Positions 42,614-51,855 are shown, counted from the stretch's first letter. The stretch is 64,000 bases of DNA from an uncultured Polaribacter sp. (GCF_947497695.1 NZ_CANMHM010000003.1:186001-250000), one strand, 5' to 3'. Numbers and translations: made by a program. Notes: generated from the letters alone by a model not told the origin.

Positions 42614-43399
42614 ATGAATCAACCATTAGCCTATGTGCATCCACAAGCAAAAGTGGCGAGAAATGTTGTCATAGAACCTTTTACTACCATTCATAACAAT
42701 GTTACAATAGGTTCTGGAACTTGGATTGGTTCTAACGTGACCATAATGGAAGGTGCTATAATTGGTAAAAATTGCAGAATTTTTCCTGGATCAGTAATCT
42801 CTGCAATTCCTCAAGATTTAAAGTATAACGATGAAGAAACTACTGTAGAAATTGGCGATAATGTTACTATTAGAGAATGTGTTACTATTAACAGAGGTAC
42901 TATAGATAGAATGAAAACCAAAATTGGTGACAATTGTTTAATTATGGCGTATTGCCATGTTGCACATGATACTTTTGTTGGTGATAATTGTATTTTTTCT
43001 AACAATACTACTTTAGCTGGCCATGTTACTATTGGAGACAATGTTGTTTTAGCTGGTATGGTTGCTGTACATCAATTTGCATCTGTTGGTAACCATGCAT
43101 TTGTTACAGGTGGTTCTTTGGTTAGGAAAGATGTCCCTCCTTATGTAAAAGCAGCAAGAGAGCCTCTTTCTTATGTTGGTATTAATTCAGTTGGTTTACG
43201 AAGAAGAGGATTTTCCACAAAAAAAATAAGAGAAATTCAGGATATTTATAGAATCTTATTTCAAAAAAATTACAATACTACCCAAGCAATCAATATTATT
43301 GAAGCAGAAATGGAGGCAACTCCAGAACGAGATGAAATAGTGCAGTTTATTAAAGATTCCCATAGAGGAATTATGAAAGGGTATTTTAAAGCAAGTTAA
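42614..43399 (+). CDS. lpxA: UDP-N-acetylglucosamine O-acyltransferase LpxA
   Basis: A 261-residue beta-helix acyltransferase, first step of lipid A synthesis. It begins with hexapeptide repeats (AYVHPQAKVARNVVIEPFTT), the catalytic His is in LIMAYCHVAHDTFVGDN near 119-124, and the C-terminal helical part contains LRRRGFSTKKIREIQDIYRILF. Length is normal. It starts 2 bp after lpxC/fabZ. Confidence 0.95.
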   Translation: MNQPLAYVHPQAKVARNVVIEPFTTIHNNVTIGSGTWIGSNVTIMEGAIIGKNCRIFPGSVISAIPQDLKYNDEETTVEIGDNVTIRECVTINRGTIDRMKTKIGDNCLIMAYCHVAHDTFVGDNCIFSNNTTLAGHVTIGDNVVLAGMVAVHQFASVGNHAFVTGGSLVRKDVPPYVKAAREPLSYVGINSVGLRRRGFSTKKIREIQDIYRILFQKNYNTTQAINIIEAEMEATPERDEIVQFIKDSHRGIMKGYFKAS

Positions 43400-43460
43400 A
43401 AATTATAATTATAAAACACAATGCTTAAAGCCTAAAGCTAAGAGCATAAAACATAAAAAT

Positions 43461-44027
43461 ATGGCAACAACATCAGATATTAGAAACGGATTGTGTATTA
43501 GATATAACAATGATATTTATAAAATTGTAGAATTTTTACACGTAAAACCAGGAAAAGGGCCTGCTTTTGTAAGAACAAAATTAAAAAGTGTTACCAATGG
43601 AAAAGTGGTAGATAATACATTTCCTGCAGGGAGAAAAATTGATGATGTAAGAGTAGAAACACATAAGTTTCAGTTTTTATATCACGATGGAGAGTTTTAT
43701 CACTTTATGAATGAAGCAGATTACTCACAGATTCGTTTATTAGAAGCAGCTTTAGACAATCCTGGATTAATGAAAGAAGGAGAAATTGTAACAATTATCA
43801 TCAATTCTGAAGATAATATGCCACTTTCTGTAGAAATGCCTGCAAGTGTTATTTTAGAAATAACTCATACAGAGCCAGGAGTAAAAGGAAATACAGCTAC
43901 AAATGCAACTAAACCTGCAACAGTAGAAACAGGAGCCATTGTTAATGTACCTCTTTTTATTAACGAAGGAGATAAGATTAAAGTAGAAACTACAAAAGGT
44001 ACTTATCAAGAACGTATTAAAGAATAA
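43461..44027 (+). CDS. efp: Translation elongation factor P
   Basis: A 188-residue EF-P that rescues ribosomes at polyproline. Three beta-domains; the loop reaching the peptidyl-transferase centre is KPGKGPAFVRTK with Lys32 at the tip. The C-terminal OB signature is VNVPLFINEGDKIKVETTKGTYQERI. No EpmA/EarP partner is visible nearby. It lies between lpxA and the second lpxD with gaps of 61 and 74 bp. Confidence 0.96.
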   Translation: MATTSDIRNGLCIRYNNDIYKIVEFLHVKPGKGPAFVRTKLKSVTNGKVVDNTFPAGRKIDDVRVETHKFQFLYHDGEFYHFMNEADYSQIRLLEAALDNPGLMKEGEIVTIIINSEDNMPLSVEMPASVILEITHTEPGVKGNTATNATKPATVETGAIVNVPLFINEGDKIKVETTKGTYQERIKE

Positions 44028-44033
44028 AAGAGT

Positions 44034-44100
44034 TTGCAGTAAGCAGTCTCAAGTAATTCAGTCTGACTGGATACTGCCAACTGAATACTGCCCACTGAAA
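44034..44100. repeat. CAGT/ACTG-rich intergenic element
   Basis: The gap after efp contains CAGT and ACTG motifs at least eight times (GCAGTAAGCAGT on the left, ATACTGCCAACTGAATACTG on the right), so the two sides can pair imperfectly. A shorter relative (TATTCAGTTTTCAGTATCTG) lies at 36892-36911 before tsaE. Such strings are a dispersed intergenic repeat of flavobacterial genomes, from memory. Confidence 0.4.
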
Positions 44101-44101
44101 T

Positions 44102-45019
44102 ATGAAATTCAAAAAACCACAAACTTTAGAGCAAATAGCTAAAATAATTGAAGCTAAATCAATAGGTAATGCCAATTTTGAAATTTTAGGAATCAATGAA
44201 ATTCACGTTGTAGAAAAAGGAGATATTGTTTTTGTAGATCATCCAAAATATTATGACAAAGCTTTAAACTCTGCTGCAACAACTATATTAATCAATAAAG
44301 AAGTGGATTGCCCAGAAGGAAAAGCGTTGTTAATTTCTGATGATCCTTTTCGTGATTTCAATAAAATAACAACTCATTTTAATCCTTTTATTGCATCAAA
44401 AGTAAACATTGCAGATTCTGCTATCATTGGAGAAAATACCATTATTCAACCGAATGTTTTTATTGGTAATCATGTAATTATTGGTGAAAATTGTGTCATT
44501 CATCCAAATGTTACAATTTATGATAATTCTGTAATTGGTAATAATGTAACAATACATGCAAATACTGTTTTAGGAGCAGATGCTTTTTATTACAAAAACA
44601 GACCAGAAGGGTTTGATAAATTAATTTCTGGAGGTAAAGTAGTATTAGAAGACCATGTAGACTTAGGTGCTTCTTGTACTATTGATAAAGGGGTTACAGG
44701 AGATACAAGGATTGGAAAAGGAACAAAAATAGACAATCAAGTACATGTTGGTCATGATACTGTTATTGGTAAAAAGTGCTTAATAGCTTCACAAACAGGA
44801 ATTGCAGGTTGTGTAATTATAGAAGATGAAGTAACCATTTGGGGACAAGTTGGTACAAATAGCGGAATTACAATAGGTAAAGGAGCTGTTATTTTAGGTC
44901 AAACAGGCGTTACAAAATCTGTTGCAGGAGGAAAAAGTTATTTTGGAACACCCATAGAAGAATCAAGAGAAAAATTAAAACAATTAGCAGGATTAAAAAG
45001 ACTGCTAAAAGAAAAATAA
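44102..45019 (+). CDS. LpxD-like UDP-acylglucosamine N-acyltransferase (second copy)
   Basis: A 305-residue LpxD family protein: N-terminal domain (1-100), hexapeptide beta-helix (105-275), C-terminal helix (SREKLKQLAGLKRLLKEK). The catalytic His is kept in DNQVHVGHDTVIG near 220. The family GxDGFGF motif is altered to GADAFYYKN near 160 and followed by a divergent loop, which may change acyl or sugar specificity. Two LpxD homologues are common in Bacteroidota; the other copy at 40183 has the standard motif and is the better candidate for lipid A. Confidence 0.85.
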   Translation: MKFKKPQTLEQIAKIIEAKSIGNANFEILGINEIHVVEKGDIVFVDHPKYYDKALNSAATTILINKEVDCPEGKALLISDDPFRDFNKITTHFNPFIASKVNIADSAIIGENTIIQPNVFIGNHVIIGENCVIHPNVTIYDNSVIGNNVTIHANTVLGADAFYYKNRPEGFDKLISGGKVVLEDHVDLGASCTIDKGVTGDTRIGKGTKIDNQVHVGHDTVIGKKCLIASQTGIAGCVIIEDEVTIWGQVGTNSGITIGKGAVILGQTGVTKSVAGGKSYFGTPIEESREKLKQLAGLKRLLKEK

Positions 45020-45056
45020 ATAACAAATAAGTTTTTTATAAAAGTAAACAAAAAGC

Positions 45057-45064
45057 TATTTTTG
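45057..45064 (+). promoter_or_regulatory. -7 box of sucD
   Basis: TATTTTTG is a perfect TAnnTTTG box, giving a leader of about 75-80 nt before the ATG at 45147. Confidence 0.5.
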
Positions 45065-45146
45065 TTCTATAATTTAAATATAACTCCATTTTAATTTCTT
45101 TCAAGGAAAAATCCGATAGGAAAATGGGCTAAACAAATACAAATCA

Positions 45147-46019
45147 ATGAGTGTTTTAGTAAATAAGAATTCAAAAATTATTGTACAAGGTTTTACAGGT
45201 AGTGAAGGTACTTTTCACGCAGGTCAAATGATTGATTATGGAACGAACGTTGTTGGAGGTGTAACTCCAGGAAAAGGAGGTCAAGAACACTTAGGAAAAC
45301 CTGTTTTTAATACTGTAAAAGAATCTGTAGATAAAGTAGGAGCAGATACTTCAATTATATTTGTACCACCAGCTTTTGCTGCGGATGCAATTATGGAATC
45401 TGCTGATGCAGGCATTAAAGTAATTATCTGTATTACAGAAGGAATTCCTACTGCAGATATGGTAAAAGTAAAAGCATACATCGATTCTAAAGAATGTAGA
45501 TTGGTTGGGCCTAACTGTCCAGGTGTTATTACACCAGATGAAGCTAAAGTTGGTATTATGCCAGGTTTTATCTTTAAAAAAGGAAAAGTTGGTATTGTTT
45601 CTAAATCTGGTACTTTAACGTACGAAGCTGCAGACCAAGTTGTAAAACAAGGTTTTGGAATTACAACAGCAATTGGTATTGGAGGAGATCCTATTATTGG
45701 AACGACTACAAAAGAAGCGGTTGAGTTATTAATGAATGATGATGAAACAGAAGCAATTGTAATGATTGGTGAGATTGGTGGAAACCTTGAAGCAGAAGCT
45801 GCAAAATGGATAAAAGCTGATGGTAACAGAAAACCAGTTGTTGGTTTTATTGCAGGACAAACTGCACCTGCAGGAAGAACAATGGGACATGCAGGAGCAA
45901 TTGTTGGTGGAGCTGATGACACTGCACAAGCTAAAATGAAAATTTTAGCAGAAAACGGAATTCATGTGGTAAGTTCTCCTGCTAAAATTGGTGAAATGAT
46001 TGCAAAAGTTTTAAAATAA
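45147..46019 (+). CDS. sucD: Succinate-CoA ligase, alpha subunit
   Basis: A 290-residue TCA-cycle enzyme subunit forming ATP or GTP from succinyl-CoA. CoA-binding Rossmann part [18 protein letters not shown] at 15-32, [10 protein letters not shown] at 121-130, [12 protein letters not shown] at 176-187, and phospho-histidine H248 in [13 protein letters not shown]. The beta subunit gene sucC is not adjacent, which is usual for Flavobacteriia. Ends before a strong terminator. Confidence 0.96.
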   Translation: MSVLVNKNSKIIVQGFTGSEGTFHAGQMIDYGTNVVGGVTPGKGGQEHLGKPVFNTVKESVDKVGADTSIIFVPPAFAADAIMESADAGIKVIICITEGIPTADMVKVKAYIDSKECRLVGPNCPGVITPDEAKVGIMPGFIFKKGKVGIVSKSGTLTYEAADQVVKQGFGITTAIGIGGDPIIGTTTKEAVELLMNDDETEAIVMIGEIGGNLEAEAAKWIKADGNRKPVVGFIAGQTAPAGRTMGHAGAIVGGADDTAQAKMKILAENGIHVVSSPAKIGEMIAKVLK

Positions 46020-46106
46020 ACAAAACGTCATTACGATTGATAGTAAAGAAATCTTTTGATGAAAAAAGAAAACTTTATTGATTTTGCAGTAATGACAATT
46101 AGATAT

Positions 46107-46136
46107 AATTCCCGTGAAAACGGGAATTTCTTTTTT
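46107..46136 (+). terminator. Rho-independent terminator of sucD
   Basis: A perfect 9-bp stem (AATTCCCGT with ACGGGAATT), GAAA loop, then TTCTTTTTT. The fabG -7 box begins on its last T. Confidence 0.85.
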
Positions 46137-46143
46137 ATATTTG
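46136..46143 (+). promoter_or_regulatory. -7 box of fabG
   Basis: TATATTTG is a perfect TAnnTTTG box, 22 bp before the ATG at 46166 and directly behind the sucD terminator. Confidence 0.6.
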
Positions 46144-46165
46144 ATTATCAAATAAATAGTAAATT

Positions 46166-46909
46166 ATGAAATTATTAGAAAATAAATCGGCAATTATTAC
46201 AGGAGCTACAAGAGGTATTGGACGTGGAATTGCTATTGAATTTGCAAAACAAGGAGCAAATGTGGCTTTTACATACAGTTCTTCTGTAGATGCAGCAAAT
46301 GCTTTAGAAGCAGAATTGAAAGCTTTTGGTGTTTTAGCTAAAGGATACCAATCTAACGCAGCAGATTTTGATGCAGCTCAAGAATTGGCCAAAGATGTTT
46401 TAAAAGAATTTGGTACTATTGATATTTTAGTCAATAATGCTGGTATTACCAAAGACAATTTGTTAATGCGTATTTCTGAAGATGATTTTGATAAAGTGAT
46501 AGAAGTAAACTTAAAATCGGTTTTTAACTTAACAAAAGCAGTTATTCGTCCGATGATGAAACAAAGAAACGGCTCTATTATAAATATGAGTTCAGTTGTT
46601 GGTATCAAAGGAAATGCGGGTCAATCTAATTATGCAGCTTCAAAAGCAGGTATTGTTGGTTTTTCTAAATCGGTTGCTTTAGAATTAGGTTCTAGAAACA
46701 TTAGAAGCAATGTTGTTGCTCCTGGTTTTATAGAAACAGAAATGACTGCAAAATTAGACGAAGCAACTGTACAAAGTTGGCGAGATGGAATTCCTTTAAA
46801 AAGAGGAGGACAGCCAATTGATATTGCAAACGCCTGTGTGTTTTTAGCTTCAGATATGTCTGGTTATATTACAGGGCAAACATTATCTGTAGATGGAGGA
46901 ATGAACTAA
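46166..46909 (+). CDS. fabG: 3-oxoacyl-ACP reductase
   Basis: A 247-residue short-chain dehydrogenase. NADPH-binding GATRGIGRGIA at 12-22, NNAG near 89, catalytic Ser in INMSSVVG near 140, Y-x3-K in SNYAASKAG near 153-157, and the FabG-type end SGYITGQTLSVDGGMN. It reduces 3-oxoacyl-ACP in fatty-acid elongation. Single-gene unit between two terminators. Confidence 0.93.
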   Translation: MKLLENKSAIITGATRGIGRGIAIEFAKQGANVAFTYSSSVDAANALEAELKAFGVLAKGYQSNAADFDAAQELAKDVLKEFGTIDILVNNAGITKDNLLMRISEDDFDKVIEVNLKSVFNLTKAVIRPMMKQRNGSIINMSSVVGIKGNAGQSNYAASKAGIVGFSKSVALELGSRNIRSNVVAPGFIETEMTAKLDEATVQSWRDGIPLKRGGQPIDIANACVFLASDMSGYITGQTLSVDGGMN

Positions 46910-46931
46910 TAATTACTATCTATAAACATAT

Positions 46932-46966
46932 AAAAGCTTCAATTTTAATTAATTGAGGCTTTTTTT
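46932..46966. terminator. Bidirectional terminator between fabG and the EamA gene
   Basis: AAAAGCTTCAATT (46932-46944) pairs with AATTGAGGCTTTT (46951-46963) with one G-T wobble; T runs flank both sides. The reverse-strand stop codon lies at 46965-46967. Confidence 0.8.
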
Positions 46967-47864
46967 ATGAGTATAATATTAAAAAAACGCCTAGCATAAT
47001 CCCAAAAAGAGGAACTAATTTTTTTCGTTTATTTTGTTCTTTAAATAGCAAGCCACCAACTACAACTGCAATAATAATCTGACTTCTTTTGATGGCTGAT
47101 AACAACATAATTAAAGCATCAGGATCTTGCAAAGCTTTAAAATAAAAATAATCTGCAGTTTGTAATAAGATTCCAACTGCTGGTATAGACCATCTAAATT
47201 TAAATGCCTTTCTTTTATCAGCATAAGGAAACCAATTTATTGATAAAATGATTAACAAAATAAGAGTTGTGTAAAAACAAAACCAAAACAACAGTGTTTG
47301 TGGGTTTAAATGTAAACTTTGAACAAGAAATTTATCATACAAACCACTACAAGCACCTAAAAATGTTGCACCTATTATAGCAAAAATCCATTTATTTCTT
47401 TTAAAGTTAATACCTTCTTTTTTTCCTATCCTAGAATATAGTAATACAGATAGAATTATCAGAAAAAAACCAATCCATTGCCAAAAATTAGGACTCTCTT
47501 TGTAAATAAAAATTGCTCCAATAAACGTAAAAAATGGTCCAGCAGAACGAATAGGAGTTACAATAGTGATTGGCAAATGTTTTAAAGCTTGATACGCCAA
47601 AACCCAAGATGATGCCATAATCATCGATTTTATAAAAATAAAACCATGTGTTTGCCAAGAAATAGCCATAATATAAAAACCAATTTCTTTTAGGTATTCA
47701 GGGTAAAATATTGATCCTAGATAGAAAGGAAATATCAGAAAAAAACCTGCAGAAATAGTTCCTAATAAAACAGGAAAAACTTCATTGCCTTGTACTGCAT
47801 GTTTTTTACATAAATTGTGTAATCCTAAAAATAAAGCCGCTAAAAGTCCTAAGTACATCCACAT
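46965..47864 (-). CDS. EamA/DMT-family transporter
   Basis: A 299-residue inner-membrane protein with about ten hydrophobic helices in two EamA halves (e.g. PIRSAGPFFTFIGAIFIYKE in the first and SAIKRSQIIIAVVVGGLLFKE in the second). DMT-family members move amino acids, nucleotide sugars or other metabolites; the substrate cannot be assigned. Convergent with fabG, divergent from the amidoligase cluster. Confidence 0.82.
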   Translation of the reverse strand: MWMYLGLLAALFLGLHNLCKKHAVQGNEVFPVLLGTISAGFFLIFPFYLGSIFYPEYLKEIGFYIMAISWQTHGFIFIKSMIMASSWVLAYQALKHLPITIVTPIRSAGPFFTFIGAIFIYKESPNFWQWIGFFLIILSVLLYSRIGKKEGINFKRNKWIFAIIGATFLGACSGLYDKFLVQSLHLNPQTLLFWFCFYTTLILLIILSINWFPYADKRKAFKFRWSIPAVGILLQTADYFYFKALQDPDALIMLLSAIKRSQIIIAVVVGGLLFKEQNKRKKLVPLFGIMLGVFLILYS

Positions 47865-48332
47865 AATGCGCGCGAAGATACTAGAATATACAAAAATGAA
47901 GCTTTTAAATATTACTATTTTTATAAAAGTAAAGAAATGAATCTTATTGTTTGATAAATGATTGAAAAAGAAAGCTTTAATAAATTAAATAAAAATATAT
48001 TTTGAAAACCTTATTTTTTATGACTTCATGTAAATAATTAGTCATATCTTTTCTAAGTTTTCAATAAAAAAGAGTGTAATTTCACTCAGAATCAACAAAA
48101 AAAGTTCAATTATTAATGATTTTTGCCTTTTTTATTGGAAAATACACGTTTTATAAAAGAATATATTTTTTTATATGTATCCTTTTGTATTATTGAGAAA
48201 AATCCTGTGTTTTTTTGTTATTATCACAAAAAAATCAATTTAATTAATAGGTTGTTGCAATAATCATATCATATTTTAAAAACCATTGATTTTTTCATAA
48301 AATAAATTTATATTTACTAAAAATTAGAAGAT
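47865..48332. other. Divergent intergenic region before the amidoligase cluster
   Basis: 468 bp, very AT-rich, no open frame worth calling. A near-consensus -7 box for the downstream gene is at 48309-48316. No inverted repeat strong enough to name was seen. Confidence 0.5.
48309..48316 (+). promoter_or_regulatory. Possible -7 box of the ATP-grasp/alpha-E operon
   Basis: TATATTTA, one mismatch from TAnnTTTG, 16 bp before the TTG start at 48333. Confidence 0.35.
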
Positions 48333-49799
48333 TTGAAAAAACCTACCACACTGCCGCTATTTTCAACTTACGAATTAGATTCTAGGTTTTACGATGAACT
48401 TTTTAAAAAAAATAAAGAATTAAGAGAAGTTTATAAAACCTTATATAATTTATTTGGTTCTTATTCTGTAACTGAATTTAATCGTTTAAACAAACAAGCA
48501 AAAGATTCTTTTTTTAATTTAGGAATTACATTTCAAGTTTATGGAGAAAAGGAAGTTAAAGAACAAATTTTTCCTTTTGATTTATTTCCAAGAATTATCA
48601 ATAATAAAGAATGGACGACCATAGAAAAAGGTGTTTTACAGAGAAGTAAAGCTTTAAATCATTTTTTGTGGGATGTGTATCATGATCAAAAAATAATAAA
48701 ACAAGGCATTGTGCCAAAAGAATTAATTACATCTTCAGTAAATTTTTTGCCAGAAATGGTTGGCTTAAATCCTCCAGGTAAAATATACAATCATATTTCT
48801 GGTACCGATTTAATAAAACATTCAGATGGTAAATATTATGTTTTAGAAGACAATATAAGATGCCCTTCTGGTGTAAGTTATGTAGTTGGTAATAGAAATG
48901 CAGTTAAACATGCTTTATTTGGTGTTTTTAATCAGTATAATGCACACACAGTTGTAGATTATGGAGCTCGTTTATTAGAAACTATGGAATCTGTAAAACC
49001 AAAAGGAGTAGATGCTCCTGTTTGTGTTATTATTACTCCTGGGGTTTACAACTCTGCTTATTATGAGCATTCTTTTCTTGCAAAACAAATGGGGGTTATT
49101 TTGGTAGAAGGAAGAGATTTATTTGTAGAAAATGGTTTTGTATATATGAGAACTATTTATGGTCCAGAAAAAGTAGATGTAATTTACAGAAGAGTAGATG
49201 ATTTATTTATAGATCCATTAGTGTTTAAAAAAGATTCGCTTTTAGGAGTTCCTGGTTTGTTTTCTGTGTATCAAAAAGGAAATGTAACTTTAGTAAATGC
49301 ACCTGGAACTGGGGTTGCAGATGACAAAGCAGTGTACACTTACATGCCTCAAATTATTAAATATTATTTAGATGAAGAACCTATTTTAAATAATGTACAC
49401 ACCTATCATTGCAGTAGAAAAGACGAGTTAAAGTATGTGTTAGAAAACATAGATAAATTGGTTGTAAAACCTGTAGATGAATCTGGTGGTTATGGAATTT
49501 CTATAGGTAGTAAATTAACTAAAGAAGAAATTAAAAAAGTACAAAAAACAATTATTGCAGAGCCAAGAAAGTATATAGCACAGCCAATAATGTCTTTATC
49601 TACACACCCAACTTATATTGATGAAAATGAGTCTTTTGAGTCTAGACATGTAGATTTAAGAACCTTTACATTATTAGGTAAAGACACTGATTTTGTTTTA
49701 AAAGGAGGTTTGACAAGAGTGGCACTTAAAAAAGGAAATTTAGTAGTAAATTCATCTCAAGGTGGAGGCTCAAAAGATACTTGGGTTTTAAAAAAATAA
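48333..49799 (+). CDS. Circularly permuted type 2 ATP-grasp protein
   Basis: A 488-residue predicted amidoligase (COG2308). Family landmarks are FDLFPRIINNKEWTTIEKGVLQRSKALNHF near 80-110, YVLEDNIRCPSGVSYVVGNR near 168, VIYRRVDDLFIDPL near 275 and VVKPVDESGGYGISIG near 380. Start is TTG 48333; no ATG is nearby. Comparative genomics of this group predicts formation of a peptide or amide bond using ATP. It is followed 6 bp later by an alpha-E protein, the standard partner. The reverse-strand gene at 51856 is a fused homologue of this pair. Confidence 0.88.
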   Translation: MKKPTTLPLFSTYELDSRFYDELFKKNKELREVYKTLYNLFGSYSVTEFNRLNKQAKDSFFNLGITFQVYGEKEVKEQIFPFDLFPRIINNKEWTTIEKGVLQRSKALNHFLWDVYHDQKIIKQGIVPKELITSSVNFLPEMVGLNPPGKIYNHISGTDLIKHSDGKYYVLEDNIRCPSGVSYVVGNRNAVKHALFGVFNQYNAHTVVDYGARLLETMESVKPKGVDAPVCVIITPGVYNSAYYEHSFLAKQMGVILVEGRDLFVENGFVYMRTIYGPEKVDVIYRRVDDLFIDPLVFKKDSLLGVPGLFSVYQKGNVTLVNAPGTGVADDKAVYTYMPQIIKYYLDEEPILNNVHTYHCSRKDELKYVLENIDKLVVKPVDESGGYGISIGSKLTKEEIKKVQKTIIAEPRKYIAQPIMSLSTHPTYIDENESFESRHVDLRTFTLLGKDTDFVLKGGLTRVALKKGNLVVNSSQGGGSKDTWVLKK

Positions 49800-49805
49800 A
49801 GAAAT

Positions 49806-50828
49806 ATGTTAGCAAGAGTAGCCAATAACCTTTTTTGGATGGGAAGATATGTTGAACGTTCTGAACATTTAGCAAAGTTTTTAAGTGTCAATTATTTTTC
49901 TTCTTTAGATGCACCAGATGAATTATCTCAATCTAGAGAATTTGTACTAAGATCTGTAATGTATATGTCTGCAAATGAAATTATTGAAGCAGATGTTACT
50001 TTACAAGAAGAGGCCGTTTTATTTAATGTAGGTTTAAATTTAGAAAAACCTTATTCTATTGTAAATACATTTATCAATGCTCATGAAAATGCAAGAAGTG
50101 CTAGAGATTTAATTTCAACTGAATTGTTTGAATGTGTCAATAGAATTAATCATAACATAAAAGCATATCCAATTGAAACGTTTGTAAAAAGTGGCTTGTA
50201 TGAGTTTACAACTTTAGTATCTCAATCTTCATCAGAAATAAGAAGTAAAATTAAAACAACACTTTTACATGATGAAGTACATGCTATTATAATGTTAGGT
50301 GTACATTTAGAAAGAGCCATACAAGTTGCTAGAATTATTAATTCTAAATTAAGTGATGTTGCTGCTGCCAAAGAGATTTATGGAGATACTAATGATGGAA
50401 GCTATCATTGGGCTACACTTTTAAAATGTGTTTCTGTTTATGATATGCAACGTCGCTCTTATAAAAAAACACCTGCTAGAAAATCTACTTTAGAATTTTT
50501 AATCTTAAATGAAGAGTGCCCAAGATCTATTAAGAATAGTTTAAATGAAATTTACAAATACATTTGTATTATTTCTAAAAACAGAGAAATTAAACATGAT
50601 TCTGCTGCTTTTTTAATTGGTAAAATAAAAGCTGATTTTGAATATAAATTAATTACTGATATTGATAATAACTTAGAAGGCTTTATTTCTGATTTAATTA
50701 GCAAATTGATTTTAATTGCAGAAAAATTAGAAGATAATTATTTTAATATTTCTGATGCAATAGCAGTAAATGAAGATGATGTTAAAGTTGATGAAAAGCC
50801 TGAAAAGCAAACTCAAACTCAGAAGTAA
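49806..50828 (+). CDS. Alpha-E domain protein, partner of ATP-grasp amidoligase
   Basis: A 340-residue all-helical protein of COG2307. It begins MLARVANNLFWMGRYVERSEHLAKFL, the invariant family start, and has FINAHENARSARDLIS and SYHWATLLKCVSVYDMQRR. It always occurs with circularly permuted ATP-grasp enzymes and transglutaminase-like peptidases; its role is unknown. The tail (EKPEKQTQTQK) is polar and probably disordered. Confidence 0.87.
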   Translation: MLARVANNLFWMGRYVERSEHLAKFLSVNYFSSLDAPDELSQSREFVLRSVMYMSANEIIEADVTLQEEAVLFNVGLNLEKPYSIVNTFINAHENARSARDLISTELFECVNRINHNIKAYPIETFVKSGLYEFTTLVSQSSSEIRSKIKTTLLHDEVHAIIMLGVHLERAIQVARIINSKLSDVAAAKEIYGDTNDGSYHWATLLKCVSVYDMQRRSYKKTPARKSTLEFLILNEECPRSIKNSLNEIYKYICIISKNREIKHDSAAFLIGKIKADFEYKLITDIDNNLEGFISDLISKLILIAEKLEDNYFNISDAIAVNEDDVKVDEKPEKQTQTQK

Positions 50829-50852
50829 AAAATCATAACATAAATTAAATAG

Positions 50853-50885
50853 AAAACCTCACAATTTTTAATATTGTGAGGTTTT
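50853..50885. terminator. Bidirectional terminator between the two amidoligase operons
   Basis: A perfect 13-bp stem (AAAACCTCACAAT with ATTGTGAGGTTTT) with a 7-nt loop; the flanks are A/T-rich on both strands. It separates the convergent operons ending at 50828 and 50891. Confidence 0.85.
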
Positions 50886-50890
50886 ATTAT

Positions 50891-51853
50891 TTAATAATAT
50901 TGATTTTGTTGCTGTTGCTGACTCTGTTGCTGTTGCTGACTCTGTTGTTGTTGCTGATTTAAATCTACAGCAGGTCTTAAATCTACAGAAACATCCATTT
51001 TATTATTTCCTGTACTATAAATCACACCTTTTAAAGGAGGTACATCATAATAATCTCTACCATGAGCAACTATAATATGTTGGTTTTTTGGTATTTGATT
51101 GTTGGTTGGATCAAAATCTACCCAACCAAAAGTTGGGATAAAAACAGAAAACCAAGCATGAGAAGCATCTGTACCAATTAACTTTACTTTTCCTTCTGGC
51201 GCAACAGTTTCTATATAACCACTTACATATCTTGCAGGCAATCCCATAGCTCTAATACAAGCAATTGCTATTTGTGCAAAATCTTGACAAACCCCTTTTT
51301 TTTCCTTCATTACTTCTTTTAAAGGTGTTGCAATATTTGTAAAACCTGCAACAAAATCAAAATCTGTAAAAATACGTTGCATTAATTCATAAGAAGCATC
51401 GTATAAAGAGCGTTCTGGTTTAAAAGAAAGCAATGCATATTCTTTAATTTCTGCACTCATATCAAAAATTAAAGGAGAAGCTAACACAAATTGTCTTGCT
51501 TCAATAATATCTGGTTGAATACCTTTCATTAATTTTAGAGCTGCTGCTACCGTAACTTTTTTACCTTCAATTAAATTTTCATTTTCAACTTGCAGGTTGT
51601 AGTCTCTTACCACTTTACTTTTTGCAGTTACTATTAACTCTTTATGGTTTTGTTGAATAGAAAAACGAGTAACCGTATTTCCAAAAAAATCGAGTCTTTC
51701 TGAAATGTCTGTTGGTTTAGGACTAATTTCTAAATTGTATTCTAACAACTTTTGCCCTTTAAAACTTTTAGGTTTTAAGGTGGTTATATTATGACAAAAC
51801 GATGCTCCGTTTTCATAACTATATTTTGTTTTATGCCAAAGATCAAAAATCAT
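50891..51853 (-). CDS. Transglutaminase-like cysteine peptidase with polyglutamine tail
   Basis: A 320-residue cytosolic transglutaminase-superfamily protein (COG1305). N-terminal beta-domain (LWHKTKYSYENGASFCHN), then the core with catalytic Cys in KKGVCQDFAQIAIACIRAMG near 192, His in GTDASHAWFSVFIPTFGWVDFDP near 230, and the following Asp. The last 25 residues are almost only Gln with spaced Ser (QQQQQS units), coded by an 18-bp direct repeat. It is the last gene of a three-gene operon, 2 bp after the ATP-grasp/alpha-E fusion. Confidence 0.88.
   Translation of the reverse strand: MIFDLWHKTKYSYENGASFCHNITTLKPKSFKGQKLLEYNLEISPKPTDISERLDFFGNTVTRFSIQQNHKELIVTAKSKVVRDYNLQVENENLIEGKKVTVAAALKLMKGIQPDIIEARQFVLASPLIFDMSAEIKEYALLSFKPERSLYDASYELMQRIFTDFDFVAGFTNIATPLKEVMKEKKGVCQDFAQIAIACIRAMGLPARYVSGYIETVAPEGKVKLIGTDASHAWFSVFIPTFGWVDFDPTNNQIPKNQHIIVAHGRDYYDVPPLKGVIYSTGNNKMDVSVDLRPAVDLNQQQQQSQQQQQSQQQQQNQYY
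50908..50961 (-). repeat. 18-bp coding minisatellite (three copies) in the transglutaminase gene
   Basis: GTTGCTGTTGCTGACTCT occurs twice in tandem (50908-50925, 50926-50943) and a third diverged copy follows (50944-50961). It encodes the QQQQQS units at the protein C-terminus. Confidence 0.85.
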
Positions 51854-51855
51854 AA

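Noticed and set aside
45281..45922. 213-codon open frame antisense to sucD
   Set aside because: It mirrors a strongly conserved enzyme gene on the opposite strand, its translation is low-complexity (Pro, Ile, Ser) and matches no family.
50905..50961. Tandem repeats read as a possible CRISPR fragment
   Set aside because: Unit is 18 bp with no spacers and is in frame inside a coding region, so it is a coding minisatellite.
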